Shown: piece after piece, positions 45,838-54,291 of the stretch | Layout: every line of letters starts with the position of its first letter | Position numbering within the stretch: the first letter of the stretch is position 1 | Assembly (NCBI GenBank): GCA_020636325.1 | Contig: JACJYC010000027.1 | Location: forward strand, 1 to 61,440 | Origin: Lewinellaceae bacterium | Lineage (GTDB): Bacteria; Bacteroidota; Bacteroidia; Chitinophagales; Saprospiraceae | Reading direction: 5' to 3' | Length of the DNA stretch: 61,440 nucleotides | Notes under the pieces: generated by a model | Seen by the model: only the letters and a program-made list of their open reading frames with translations | Database searches by the model: none | Told to the model about the DNA's origin: nothing | Translations under genes and position numbers: made by a program

Positions 45838-47451
45838 CTATTTATACCAGACGGCTGCGATATAGGTTTTTCCGCTCTTGACCGTCTTGCTGCCTTTCAC
45901 CAGGTGGTACCCCTGGCCTGTCCACTTGCTGTTTTCGGTATTGAACTGGGCGTCGCTCATATCGTGGCGGGCCACCCATTTGGGATTGTTGGTCTTCACA
46001 AAGGAGCCCGCGTACAGCACTTTGCCGGCTTCCTGGTAGACGGTGATGTCGGCGGGGTCCCACCCCTTGTACTGCGGCTTCTGCAGTTCATCGAACTTGG
46101 CCTGGTACTGGGCCGAGGTGAGCCCGTGGAAGGATACCGCCTGTTTGCCGTCTTTTCTGAAAATGAGATCGAACATGGGATTATTGGCCGTATGGCCTTC
46201 GATGACGGTGGGGCGGTATCCCTTTCCATTCAGTTCGTTGAACTTGGCCTGGTAGTTGCTCGTCTTGATCTTCCAGTACAGGGCGTCGTTGTTGTACAGG
46301 TCGTGTGAGGGGATGCTGACATTTTTCGACAGGTCCATCATCAGGGTGTACATTTCGGAGTACAGGTCGTTGTCGCCGCTGGTCCGGTTGAAGAGCGCCA
46401 CGACGCTGATGCCGTTGTCGCCGAGGGTCATGTAAGAGGACGTACCTGACAGTTTGCCGTTGTGTTGGTATGTTTTGAAGGTATTGTTGCGCCCCCAGCA
46501 GAGGCCGTCGTTGAACATCTGGTCGATGGTGGCGTCCTTCAGGAGTTTTTTGCCCGGCACATCCTTGTCGACGCCGCGCAGGATCAGGCCGAGGGCCGGC
46601 GCCGAAGCGACCAGGCCGCCGTGCGCATCCATCATATCCATGACGTAGCCGTAGGCGCCGCCGCCGTAGTAGACCGATTCGCCGGCCAGTGCGCCGTTCT
46701 GGGCATCCGCGCCGAGCTGGATGCTGCCGATGCCGAGGGGATCGCAGATGTATTTCTTGACGTAATTCTCGTAGAGCATGCCGCTTTTCTTGACGATGAT
46801 CCGGCCGAGGACGAAATAACCGAAGTTGGAATATTCGGAACGGGAGCCCGGGTCAAATTCGAGTTTGCGCTTGACCATGAAGTCCATGACGGCTTTGCGG
46901 GTGTAGGCCCCTTCGGAGGCTTCGATCTCCGATTTTTTGTTGATGGTTGGTTCGAATTCGGGGCTGTAGGCGTTGCCTTTGCTGTCCTTTTTCCGGTCCC
47001 AGCCGCCCTGGTGTTTGAGCAGGTGGCGCACGGTGATCTGCTTGAGCCGGTTGTCGGTGATCAGGTCGGTGTATTCGGGGAGCAGGCCGTTGGCGCCGAA
47101 GACCTTGTCGTCCAGCTTGATCTTGTTCTGTTCCACCAGTTGCATGATGGCGATGCAGGTAATGGGTTTAGTGACGCTGGCGATGCGGTAAATGGTGTAG
47201 GGGGTAGCGGCGCGTTCCTTGTCTTTGTCGGCGTAGCCGAATCCCTTGGCATATACCAGGCGACCGTCTTTCAGTACAGCGACGGATCCGCCTTCGATAT
47301 TCCATTTTTTCATAAAGTCAATGACCTTCTTGTTGTCGGCCTCCATGCCGGGCGAGAATTCGCCGGTCGGGAAGATCTGGGCCTGGGATGCGCTCAGGAA
47401 AGCGGTCAGGGTAATGAGGGTCAGCAACAGGAATTTTTGGATCGTTTTCAT
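45838..47451 (-). CDS. secreted beta-lactamase-like serine hydrolase with C-terminal tandem repeats
   Basis: This secreted serine hydrolase has 537 aa. The ATG at 47451 gives a signal peptide ending ASQAQ. The class C beta-lactamase/esterase fold occupies ~30-385, with active-site SVTK (SxxK) and YSN. The C-terminal ~150 residues hold about three copies of a ~45-residue motif (YQAKFNELNGKGYRPTVIEG, YQAKFDELQKPQYKGWDPAD, FNTENSKWTGQGYHLVKGSK). These look like the bacterial tandem repeat domain 1 found in secreted hydrolases. The substrate is unknown; a peptidase or esterase role is inferred. Confidence 0.87.
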   Translation of the reverse strand: MKTIQKFLLLTLITLTAFLSASQAQIFPTGEFSPGMEADNKKVIDFMKKWNIEGGSVAVLKDGRLVYAKGFGYADKDKERAATPYTIYRIASVTKPITCIAIMQLVEQNKIKLDDKVFGANGLLPEYTDLITDNRLKQITVRHLLKHQGGWDRKKDSKGNAYSPEFEPTINKKSEIEASEGAYTRKAVMDFMVKRKLEFDPGSRSEYSNFGYFVLGRIIVKKSGMLYENYVKKYICDPLGIGSIQLGADAQNGALAGESVYYGGGAYGYVMDMMDAHGGLVASAPALGLILRGVDKDVPGKKLLKDATIDQMFNDGLCWGRNNTFKTYQHNGKLSGTSSYMTLGDNGISVVALFNRTSGDNDLYSEMYTLMMDLSKNVSIPSHDLYNNDALYWKIKTSNYQAKFNELNGKGYRPTVIEGHTANNPMFDLIFRKDGKQAVSFHGLTSAQYQAKFDELQKPQYKGWDPADITVYQEAGKVLYAGSFVKTNNPKWVARHDMSDAQFNTENSKWTGQGYHLVKGSKTVKSGKTYIAAVWYK

Positions 47452-47773
47452 GGAAAATGTTGTTTGGAACAATGATTGTTAATTTGGTTAATCGGGTAAG
47501 GGTGTGGCGAGCGGAGGAAATGACCCCGGAGGAGGAGAAAATTTAAAATGAAAAGGTAAAAGAGATAATGCAAATTGTAAAAGTGGAGGCCGGCCGTGCA
47601 TGGTGGGAGCGCCGGTTGCAGGGAATGCTGGAAAGGAATCGGGGCCGTTCAGCAACTTGTGTCAAAAGAATTTTCAGTACGCGCAGCGTGTTGAAAATCA
47701 AAACTTTGCGTCTTTGCGTCTTTGCGCGAAAACACTTTATTGAACGGCCTCCTGAATCCTGTCTGAGCCCAGT
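47452..47773. other. intergenic spacer carrying a dispersed element
   Basis: This 322-bp gap contains no supported gene. Its right-hand third is the hairpin element described at 47643-47749. The remainder is purine-rich on the plus strand (about 47510-47570) and otherwise featureless. Confidence 0.6.
47643..47749. repeat. 107-bp hairpin element with terminal inverted repeats, copy 2
   Basis: The ends GGCCGTTCA and TGAACGGCC are a perfect 9-bp inverted repeat. The internal hairpin at 47670-47698 has an 11-bp stem (ATTTTCAGTAC / GTGTTGAAAAT) with two G-U pairs when read as RNA. It then has three copies of the TCTTTGCG-type octamer and CGAAAACAC. It is longer than copy 1 (29631-29729) by exactly one octamer. 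It ends 24 bp before the stop of the next minus-strand gene. Confidence 0.87.
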
Positions 47774-48553
47774 CTAAATATCTGCCCAACAGATTTTGTC
47801 AATGGCCAATCGCCCATATCCTATGAAGACATGGAAATAACCGACAGCCGTCTTTTCAGGGGACATAAACCGAAAACCGATCAATCCGTTGTCATATAGC
47901 TGCCAAACACCCAGCCGGTAATGGTGGTCATAACAAGTAATAGCGTAGTCTTCCGAAGCGTCGTAATAATTGCTTAGGGTATATTCCAAATTCGGATTGA
48001 ATACAAACGGACTATCTGAGGCGATGATGCTCCCGTCCTCTAATTTTGGCAAAGCAACATATTTTTGCACCTTCAGCCATGCCAGGGAATCGTATACCAG
48101 GGAATCGCTCGCCTGATAAAGTTTCTCATAAGAACAAAATCGCTGGTTAAGCGTGTCATAATTTATCCATCGTGCAATGGTATCCGCTTTTGAAGTCCCG
48201 ACAAAAGAAAAGTCGGGATTAAGGATCCTAAACCCGAAGTGTTCCATCCATGCGCCTGATAAAAAAATTCTGAACCTGGAGACAAACTGAATGTCCCCGG
48301 CTCCATCATCATCCAGATCCAGAAAAACAGTGTCAGCTCCTAACCAAAACTGCCGATGTATATCCGGCCCCATGCATTTTTCATCCAATTGCAGACCATT
48401 GTGCATCAATATGGCCGAAGGAAGGCCATCCAGCGGGTCTGTAACAATTACCGTGTCATTATTTATTGGATCCTGGGTATCCGGAGGTACAGGCTTTGTG
48501 CATGAAAATGCAAGTAAAACCAGGCCGATGAGGGTTTGTCCGATTAGTTTCAT
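47774..48553 (-). CDS. hypothetical lipoprotein
   Basis: This 259-residue lipoprotein starts at the ATG at 48553, giving a signal with lipobox AFSC (mature start CTKPVPPDTQDP). The body is beta-rich and includes DTVFLDLDDDGAGDIQFVS, which resembles a calcium-binding or FG-GAP-like acidic loop. No known catalytic motif is present. The gene is lower in G+C than most of its neighbours. I do not recognise a family beyond general Bacteroidota surface lipoproteins. Confidence 0.7.
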   Translation of the reverse strand: MKLIGQTLIGLVLLAFSCTKPVPPDTQDPINNDTVIVTDPLDGLPSAILMHNGLQLDEKCMGPDIHRQFWLGADTVFLDLDDDGAGDIQFVSRFRIFLSGAWMEHFGFRILNPDFSFVGTSKADTIARWINYDTLNQRFCSYEKLYQASDSLVYDSLAWLKVQKYVALPKLEDGSIIASDSPFVFNPNLEYTLSNYYDASEDYAITCYDHHYRLGVWQLYDNGLIGFRFMSPEKTAVGYFHVFIGYGRLAIDKICWADI

Positions 48554-48608
48554 GGCAGATTTTTGCAACTAAATTATGGATTGTCTACTAGCCAGAAACC
48601 AAAAAACC

Positions 48609-50282
48609 TCATTTTGTCGACTCAACGCTTAAAATAGAATTGAAATTATCTTTCAAATCGATCTCCGGGTTGCCGGGGTCCGGGATCCAGACGCCGTCCA
48701 CCACGAATTTGTAGCGGTATTCGCCGGGCGCCAAATTCAGGCTAGCGCGCCACTCGCCGTTGACCCATTGCATGGGCAGATCCAGGTCGTTCCAGCCGTT
48801 GAAGCTGCCGGCAACGGTTACGAACCGGGCACTTTCATAACTGCGCAGCGTGAAATCAACTTTTACGCTGCCTTCCGGTGCGGGGTCGGGATTGCCTTTG
48901 AGCCGGTCCAGCACGCGTTGTCCGAATTCATCATCGGGTTTTAGCGCCATGGCCGCTTCAAGGTATTTAACGGCCGTTTCCCGTTTGCCCATGCGAAGGG
49001 AGGACTCCGCCAGGCCGATCATGGCAGGGCGCGATTTGGGATAGGCCTTCAGGTTCATTTCAAAAGCATGACTGGCGGCATCCAGCTCCCGGCGATAAAG
49101 CAGTTGATAGCCCACATCGTTCATTTTTCCCGCAGTCAGTTGCACCGTATCCTGCATTTTGCCGCTTTTATCGAGGTAGGGCCTGACGGCTTCCGCGAAC
49201 GGCATCTCCAGCGCCCGTTTCAGCAACGCCAACCCGGGGTCGCGGGTGGTTCCATAGTCGATATAGTCGATACTGGGTTGCGGGCCGGTGAAGAACAGCG
49301 CCAACAGGTCGGCTGCGATGTTCAGTCCTGTACTGCTGTTGGTCAGGTAGACCAGCCCTTCCTGCTTGTCGGGATAACCGATCAAAAAGGCCTTGAAGGT
49401 GCCGTTGTCGCCCCATTGCCAAACCGCTTTCCCTGCGCCTGTCAGCTGATAGCCTACCCCCAGGCACCATTGCAGGGTATCGCTGCCTTCCTTCAGTTGA
49501 CTGTGGGCCTGAGGGGTGAACATCTGGGTCCGGGTCGTTTTTTTCAACCCTTGACCGTTTAACAAGGCGGCGACGAACCGCCCGTAATCCGTTGCCGTGG
49601 TTTGCAGGGAATGGGCCGAATTGCCTTCCTCGGGCCGGTATTTGGAAGAGGTCCGGCCGGTTGAGGTGTGGGGTACCGCAAAATCCTCCTCGTACGCCGA
49701 TTGCCAGATATAGCTGGTATGGGTCATGCCGAGCGGCTTGAAAACGGTCTGTTGCATCCAGTCCTCTATGTTTTGCCCCGTGATCTTTTCCACGGTTCGC
49801 ATCAGCAGGACGAAGCCTTCGCCGGAATAGCGGAACCGTTGGCCGGGGTCGTACTGGAACTCCAGCCGGTCGCCGTTGCGCCAGTTGGGCAGGCCGGAGG
49901 TATGGCTCAACACCATCCGGGCGGTAACCTGCTTGTAGCGTTCGTCGTGGGCCAGATCCGGATATGGATAATATTGGTACAGCGGCTTGTCGAGGTCCAG
50001 TTTGCCCGCATCCACCAGGTGCATGACGCCGTACGCGAACACGCATTTGCTCAGGGAGGCCGCGGCGAAGACGGTCTCGTCGTCAACCGGTTGGTTTGTA
50101 TCGGCACTGCGCACCCCAAGCGCATAGGACTCCGCTATTTTCCCATCCCGGATATAGGCCAGCGAAAGCCCGGGGATGCCGGCTTCAGCCATCAGTTTTT
50201 CCAATTGGGCTTTGCGATGCTGGGCATGGAGCAAACCGGAAAAAAGGATCGGGATCAACAGGGTGTAACGAAGGCATTTCAT
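48609..50282 (-). CDS. serine hydrolase fused to TPR-like and CBM48/AMPK-type domains
   Basis: This 557-residue secreted protein starts at the ATG at 50282, giving a signal peptide ending LLHAQ. Residues ~20-350 are a class C beta-lactamase-like hydrolase with active-site SLSK; the YxN motif appears as YSG. Residues ~370-460 form a helical TPR-like stretch (PAMIGLAESSLRMGKRETAVKYLEAAMAL). The last ~85 residues are a glycogen-binding E-set domain (VKVDFTLRSYESARFVTVAG, APGEYRYKFVVDGVWIPDP). The combination suggests a hydrolase anchored to glucan or a related polymer. The substrate is unknown. Confidence 0.87.
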   Translation of the reverse strand: MKCLRYTLLIPILFSGLLHAQHRKAQLEKLMAEAGIPGLSLAYIRDGKIAESYALGVRSADTNQPVDDETVFAAASLSKCVFAYGVMHLVDAGKLDLDKPLYQYYPYPDLAHDERYKQVTARMVLSHTSGLPNWRNGDRLEFQYDPGQRFRYSGEGFVLLMRTVEKITGQNIEDWMQQTVFKPLGMTHTSYIWQSAYEEDFAVPHTSTGRTSSKYRPEEGNSAHSLQTTATDYGRFVAALLNGQGLKKTTRTQMFTPQAHSQLKEGSDTLQWCLGVGYQLTGAGKAVWQWGDNGTFKAFLIGYPDKQEGLVYLTNSSTGLNIAADLLALFFTGPQPSIDYIDYGTTRDPGLALLKRALEMPFAEAVRPYLDKSGKMQDTVQLTAGKMNDVGYQLLYRRELDAASHAFEMNLKAYPKSRPAMIGLAESSLRMGKRETAVKYLEAAMALKPDDEFGQRVLDRLKGNPDPAPEGSVKVDFTLRSYESARFVTVAGSFNGWNDLDLPMQWVNGEWRASLNLAPGEYRYKFVVDGVWIPDPGNPEIDLKDNFNSILSVESTK

Positions 50283-50349
50283 GGCAGGATTTTCATCCAA
50301 TAACAACTGGCGGGGCGAGGGGTTGCACCTGGCCTGGCATTTGCAGCCG

Positions 50350-51750
50350 TTATCCTCCGATCAATTGCAGCGCTTTTTCCAATTCCAGGTCTTTACCCGC
50401 CAGGATATCTTCCGGGGAATACCGTACGCCGACGGCGGGTACAACCCCGTGGTGATTGGGCGGGATATCCAGGTCATGCCCGATGCGGACCAACGGAAAC
50501 CGGATGCCGATACCGGACACCGGCAGTTTGATCCTGGCGAAAGACCCCGCATTGGCGCCGGTCTCGCCGCCGCCGGTTTCCTCACCGATGAGCACAGCGT
50601 CGGTCTTGTATTTCAGGTAGGAAGCAAGGATCGTGGAAGTTGAGCCGGTCTGGCCGTTGACCAGCACGTACAGGCGCCCGGTATAGCCTTTTGCGTGCGG
50701 CTTGCAGCGATGGCGATAGCTGCGCCCGTTTTCCGTTTTCCTGCCCTTGAACAGGTGGACCGCCTCCCAGAAACCGAGCCCCAGCCGGGCCATGGAAAAG
50801 CCCAGGTATTTTCCGCGTTTGAAGTTCGGCACGACATCCGTTGAAGAGAATTCCTCCCGGATAAAATATTGCAACAGGTCGACCGCATTGCGGCCTTTTC
50901 CGCCGCCGTTTTCCCGGATATCGATGATGAGGTGGCCGGCATGCCGTTCCAGGACCTCCTTGATGATCCGGCTATGGGCGCCCTCACCGCCCGGGTACTG
51001 AAAGCTGGTAATGCGCAAATAGAGCGCATCGGGCATGCCTTCAACTTCAAAGAGCTGGAGTTTTCCCCGGTCTACTACGGGTACCGGTTTGATCCGGGGC
51101 AGCGTCCGCTGAAATCCGTAGTCCTGCACCCTGGGCATATGGCCGGCCGTTACCGTTCCGTTCTCCGTTTCTATAGTGAACAGGTTGTCCTGCTCAAAAT
51201 ACTGCCCCAGCAAAAGGGAGCCGTATTTGTTGAACAGGCGGATCCCTTTGGTCATTTGAGGGCCGTCGGCCGACTGGAATACCAGCAAGCCGGCAAGGAA
51301 ATCAGCAACCGGCAGGCCGTTGACCGCGTTGATCCGGGCGGGAAAACCGGGATCGGGGATGTCCGGGGAATCCATGATTTTCGCCATAGCGTAAACGACC
51401 TCGCCATCCGTCCAGACCTTATAGGGGAAATTCGGATTTTCCATGGCAATGACCGGCAATTTGGCCGGATCGATAACCGTGTGATAACAACCGGTCAGGG
51501 CCAGCGCCGTTCTGATCTGCTGGTCGAATTCGACGTAGGAATACGCCGCCTTGTCCGCAGCGGCAACCCGGTCGATCAGGCCCGGAATCCGGTTTTCAAA
51601 AGCGGGGTTGAGGTTGGATGTATGGCACGTTGCCACCACCTCATTGAGGTAATTCAGATCCGTGAGCAAGTCGTTCTTGCTAAAGGCCTGTGCGTTGCCG
51701 ACAGCCGCCAGGGACACCAGCCCCAGTCCGGAAAAAAAGCTTTTCTTCAT
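50350..51750 (-). CDS. S41-family peptidase, secreted
   Basis: This 466-residue protein has a signal peptide (MKKSFFSGLGLVSLAAVGNAQA) from the ATG at 51750. It has a PDZ-like middle (ARINAVNGLPVADFL) and a C-terminal S41 tail-specific protease domain: HLIIDIRENGGGKG, then YVLVNGQTGSTSTILASYL with the nucleophilic serine, and VLIGEETGGGETGAN. It probably cleaves peptides in the periplasm or outside the cell. It follows the serine hydrolase gene order on the minus strand and is divergent from a small membrane protein gene. Confidence 0.87.
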   Translation of the reverse strand: MKKSFFSGLGLVSLAAVGNAQAFSKNDLLTDLNYLNEVVATCHTSNLNPAFENRIPGLIDRVAAADKAAYSYVEFDQQIRTALALTGCYHTVIDPAKLPVIAMENPNFPYKVWTDGEVVYAMAKIMDSPDIPDPGFPARINAVNGLPVADFLAGLLVFQSADGPQMTKGIRLFNKYGSLLLGQYFEQDNLFTIETENGTVTAGHMPRVQDYGFQRTLPRIKPVPVVDRGKLQLFEVEGMPDALYLRITSFQYPGGEGAHSRIIKEVLERHAGHLIIDIRENGGGKGRNAVDLLQYFIREEFSSTDVVPNFKRGKYLGFSMARLGLGFWEAVHLFKGRKTENGRSYRHRCKPHAKGYTGRLYVLVNGQTGSTSTILASYLKYKTDAVLIGEETGGGETGANAGSFARIKLPVSGIGIRFPLVRIGHDLDIPPNHHGVVPAVGVRYSPEDILAGKDLELEKALQLIGG

Positions 51751-51830
51751 CATTGCTTCCCTTTGGCGTAAAAAAGCGGTATTCTTGTACAGCGTAAAGG
51801 ACTGCATTTTAGCCAAAACCGGTAAATAAA

Positions 51831-52067
51831 ATGAAAAAACTTTCGATCTGGGCCAGGAGTAATCCAGTGCCCGCCAGGTGGATCATCGTGTTTGCGCAAA
51901 TCCTGACCGTCCTGGCGGGCAGTCTGGCCGGTCTTGCCTTTTATTTCAGAGGAACTATTTTTCCAAATGCCTGCTGGCAGGCCTTAGCCGGATTATTGCT
52001 GTCCGCCCTGTTCATTTACCCGGGCAAAGGACTACGGGGTTATTCCTACAGGGTCTGCAACCATTGA
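51831..52067 (+). CDS. small two-helix membrane protein, hypothetical
   Basis: This 78-residue protein has a basic N-terminus (MKKLSIWARSNPVPARW) and two hydrophobic helices (IIVFAQILTVLAGSLAGLAFYF and CWQALAGLLLSALFIYP), ending just after a GYSYR turn. Its N-terminus recalls longer Bacteroidota membrane proteins, so this may be a shortened relative. The next gene starts 29 bp downstream on the same strand. Function unknown. Confidence 0.55.
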   Translation: MKKLSIWARSNPVPARWIIVFAQILTVLAGSLAGLAFYFRGTIFPNACWQALAGLLLSALFIYPGKGLRGYSYRVCNH

Positions 52068-52096
52068 GAAATCTAATGATAGGTTTTGTTTTGAAA

Positions 52097-53458
52097 ATGA
52101 AATTGGAAAACCACAGATTGCCAAGCGGCCGAAACCTTCTCTTTTGGAGCATTGGAGTTTCTTTCCTGGTCGGCCTGACCTTTTTAGTTTCCGCCTGCAA
52201 ACCGGCCGGCCCGGAGGAGGGCCTCTTCCCCGCACCGAATGCGCCCGAGCCGGTCTATTCCGCCGCATGGGATTCCATGCTGACAAAGGAAATATACTAC
52301 GACAAACTACTCGGCATGCTCGCGGGCGCCGCGATCGGGGATGCGATGGGCGCCCCGACGGAAATGTGGCACCGCAACGATATCGCTGTTCAGTTCGGGT
52401 ATGTGGATTCCCTGGACATGGTCCTGCGCGAAGGCTCGCCGGAAGGGCCCTGGGAGGACAACCTGCCCGGCGGCAGCACGACCGACGACACCCGCTGGAA
52501 GTACCTGATGGGGCGCTACCTGATCGAGAATGCCGCCGGCGCTGACAGCCTGGATGCCCGGAATTTCGCTGGTTATCTGGTATCGACCTATGTAAAGGAA
52601 ATGGAGGCGGTCAAGACCATCGACGCCTTCGCGCCGGAACCGCTGGAGCGGCAGATCATGCACATGGCCTGGCTGCAGGAATGGGCCAAAGTGGCCAAAC
52701 CGTACCGGGATCGCGACCTGGACGCCTATATCTATGCCCTCGACCGGTTCTACGGCGGGGAAATGTCGTGCGCGGGGATGCTGTATACCCCGTCCGTCGG
52801 CGCTTTTTATCCGGCCCAACCGGAGGTCGCCTACCGGGAAGCCTACCGGCTGGGACTGTTCGACCTGGGGTACGCCCGCGACATCTCCGCGCTGACGGCC
52901 GCCATGGTGTCAGTGGCCATGAAACCGGGCATTCAACCCAAAGAGATCGGCATCGTCGCCGCTTATGTCGATCCGTTGCGGTATCACAACAGCCGGTTGG
53001 TGGGCAGGCTGGCCTTCGGCGCTTACCGGACGGCCATCGACATCGCCTACCGCGCCAAACAGGAACCCGCCGACCCCGAGATCACCGAGCCGGTGAAACT
53101 CCGCAACTGGAAACGCGATCCCATCTACTACCGCCAGGTACAGAAAGCGTACGAAATGCTGGATGAACACCTGCAGGACATCCCCTTCCACGCCGCGGAG
53201 ATCAACCTGATCAACCTGACGGCGCTGGAGTTCTCGGAAGGCGATTTTTCTAAAGCGATTGAATTTGTGGTGAACTACGGCCGGGATAACGATACCGTGG
53301 CTGCGGTGACCGGCGCTATTCTCGGCGCTTACTGGGGCTATAGCCGCCTGCCGCAGGAATGGAAGGAAAAGGCGCTGAAGATTAACCGGGACGAGTTGGG
53401 AATGGACCTGGAGGCGCTGGCGCGTGGAATGGCGGCGGCTGGGTACAGAGGAAGATGA
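52097..53458 (+). CDS. ADP-ribosylglycohydrolase family lipoprotein
   Basis: This 453-residue protein belongs to the ADP-ribosylglycohydrolase (DraG/ARH) fold. The di-metal motifs are present: GMLAGAAIGDAMGAPTE, the TTDDT segment, and near the C-terminus YGRDNDTVAAVTGAILGA. The ATG at 52097 is chosen because it gives a signal ending LVSAC (lipobox near residue 34), so the enzyme appears exported and lipid-anchored. The classical enzymes remove ADP-ribose from proteins inside cells. For an exported version the substrate is uncertain; N-glycosidic nucleosides or sugars are alternatives. Confidence 0.86.
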   Translation: MKLENHRLPSGRNLLFWSIGVSFLVGLTFLVSACKPAGPEEGLFPAPNAPEPVYSAAWDSMLTKEIYYDKLLGMLAGAAIGDAMGAPTEMWHRNDIAVQFGYVDSLDMVLREGSPEGPWEDNLPGGSTTDDTRWKYLMGRYLIENAAGADSLDARNFAGYLVSTYVKEMEAVKTIDAFAPEPLERQIMHMAWLQEWAKVAKPYRDRDLDAYIYALDRFYGGEMSCAGMLYTPSVGAFYPAQPEVAYREAYRLGLFDLGYARDISALTAAMVSVAMKPGIQPKEIGIVAAYVDPLRYHNSRLVGRLAFGAYRTAIDIAYRAKQEPADPEITEPVKLRNWKRDPIYYRQVQKAYEMLDEHLQDIPFHAAEINLINLTALEFSEGDFSKAIEFVVNYGRDNDTVAAVTGAILGAYWGYSRLPQEWKEKALKINRDELGMDLEALARGMAAAGYRGR

Positions 53459-53744
53459 AAATTAAAAATTGATCATCGCATGTCAAATAGATTGGTCGTA
53501 TTTCCCTGGCCTGATTGATGAATTTTCGAACGGCTTAAATTCCATCGAAGCCAATATGATAAGTTTTCGTTAAAAACTGGTGTATACCCAATTATTCCGT
53601 TTGCCCGGGATGAGAAGCATTTTAATAAAATTTTCCTTGCAACTCAGCAGACTGACTAAAGAACGGCCCTCAGCCATGTTTGCAATTTCGCTGCAATATC
53701 CAATCCTGGTGAATTCTTCCGTATTTTGCGGGCAAATCAGGTTC

Positions 53745-54233
53745 ATGCCAATGTCCAACCGATTCCGTCCGATCATCCTCGTTGCCCTTGTCTCTATTTT
53801 CAGCGGCTGTCTGAAAGATAAAACGACCGAAAGGGAATGTTTTATTCCATGCATAACCGACCGGACCTGGACCGAGGCGGACTATCCCAACCAGGGCGAT
53901 CGCAGAAATTACTGCGAGATCCGGCTCAACTCGGATTGCACCTACACCCTTCAAACGGTGCAGGACTGCAAAGTGGTAGAAACCGGAACCTGGGCCTTCA
54001 CCAAGGACCGCAGACCGCTCCTCACCGGGCCGCAATTCCCCGGCGACTTCATCGGCACGATATCCTTCAGTGTCATCGAAGTCCGGCCGTTCGGCGGGAA
54101 AGACCGCCAGTTTTACCACTATTGGGAGTTGCGCGCCTGCGACGGGGACCGATTGGAGGTCTACGAATTCTGGGAAATTGAGGATTGCGCGTGTTATCAT
54201 TCGGGGGATTTCCCTACCCGGTATTTTGAGTAG
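53745..54233 (+). CDS. hypothetical small lipoprotein (lipocalin-like)
   Basis: This protein of about 162 residues has a lipoprotein signal ending SIFSGC; the ATGs at 53745 and 53751 are both suitable starts. The frame is open from 53580, but the upstream part has no signal-like character. The mature part is beta-rich (EIRLNSDCTYTLQTVQDCKVVETGTWAFT), with many cysteines and a pattern like short lipocalin-type lipoproteins. No specific function can be given. Confidence 0.65.
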   Translation: MPMSNRFRPIILVALVSIFSGCLKDKTTERECFIPCITDRTWTEADYPNQGDRRNYCEIRLNSDCTYTLQTVQDCKVVETGTWAFTKDRRPLLTGPQFPGDFIGTISFSVIEVRPFGGKDRQFYHYWELRACDGDRLEVYEFWEIEDCACYHSGDFPTRYFE

Positions 54234-54291
54234 GGTTTTAAATTTGTTGGATATTCCTTTTCACGCATCAATGAAAATGGCGAAGGCTACT

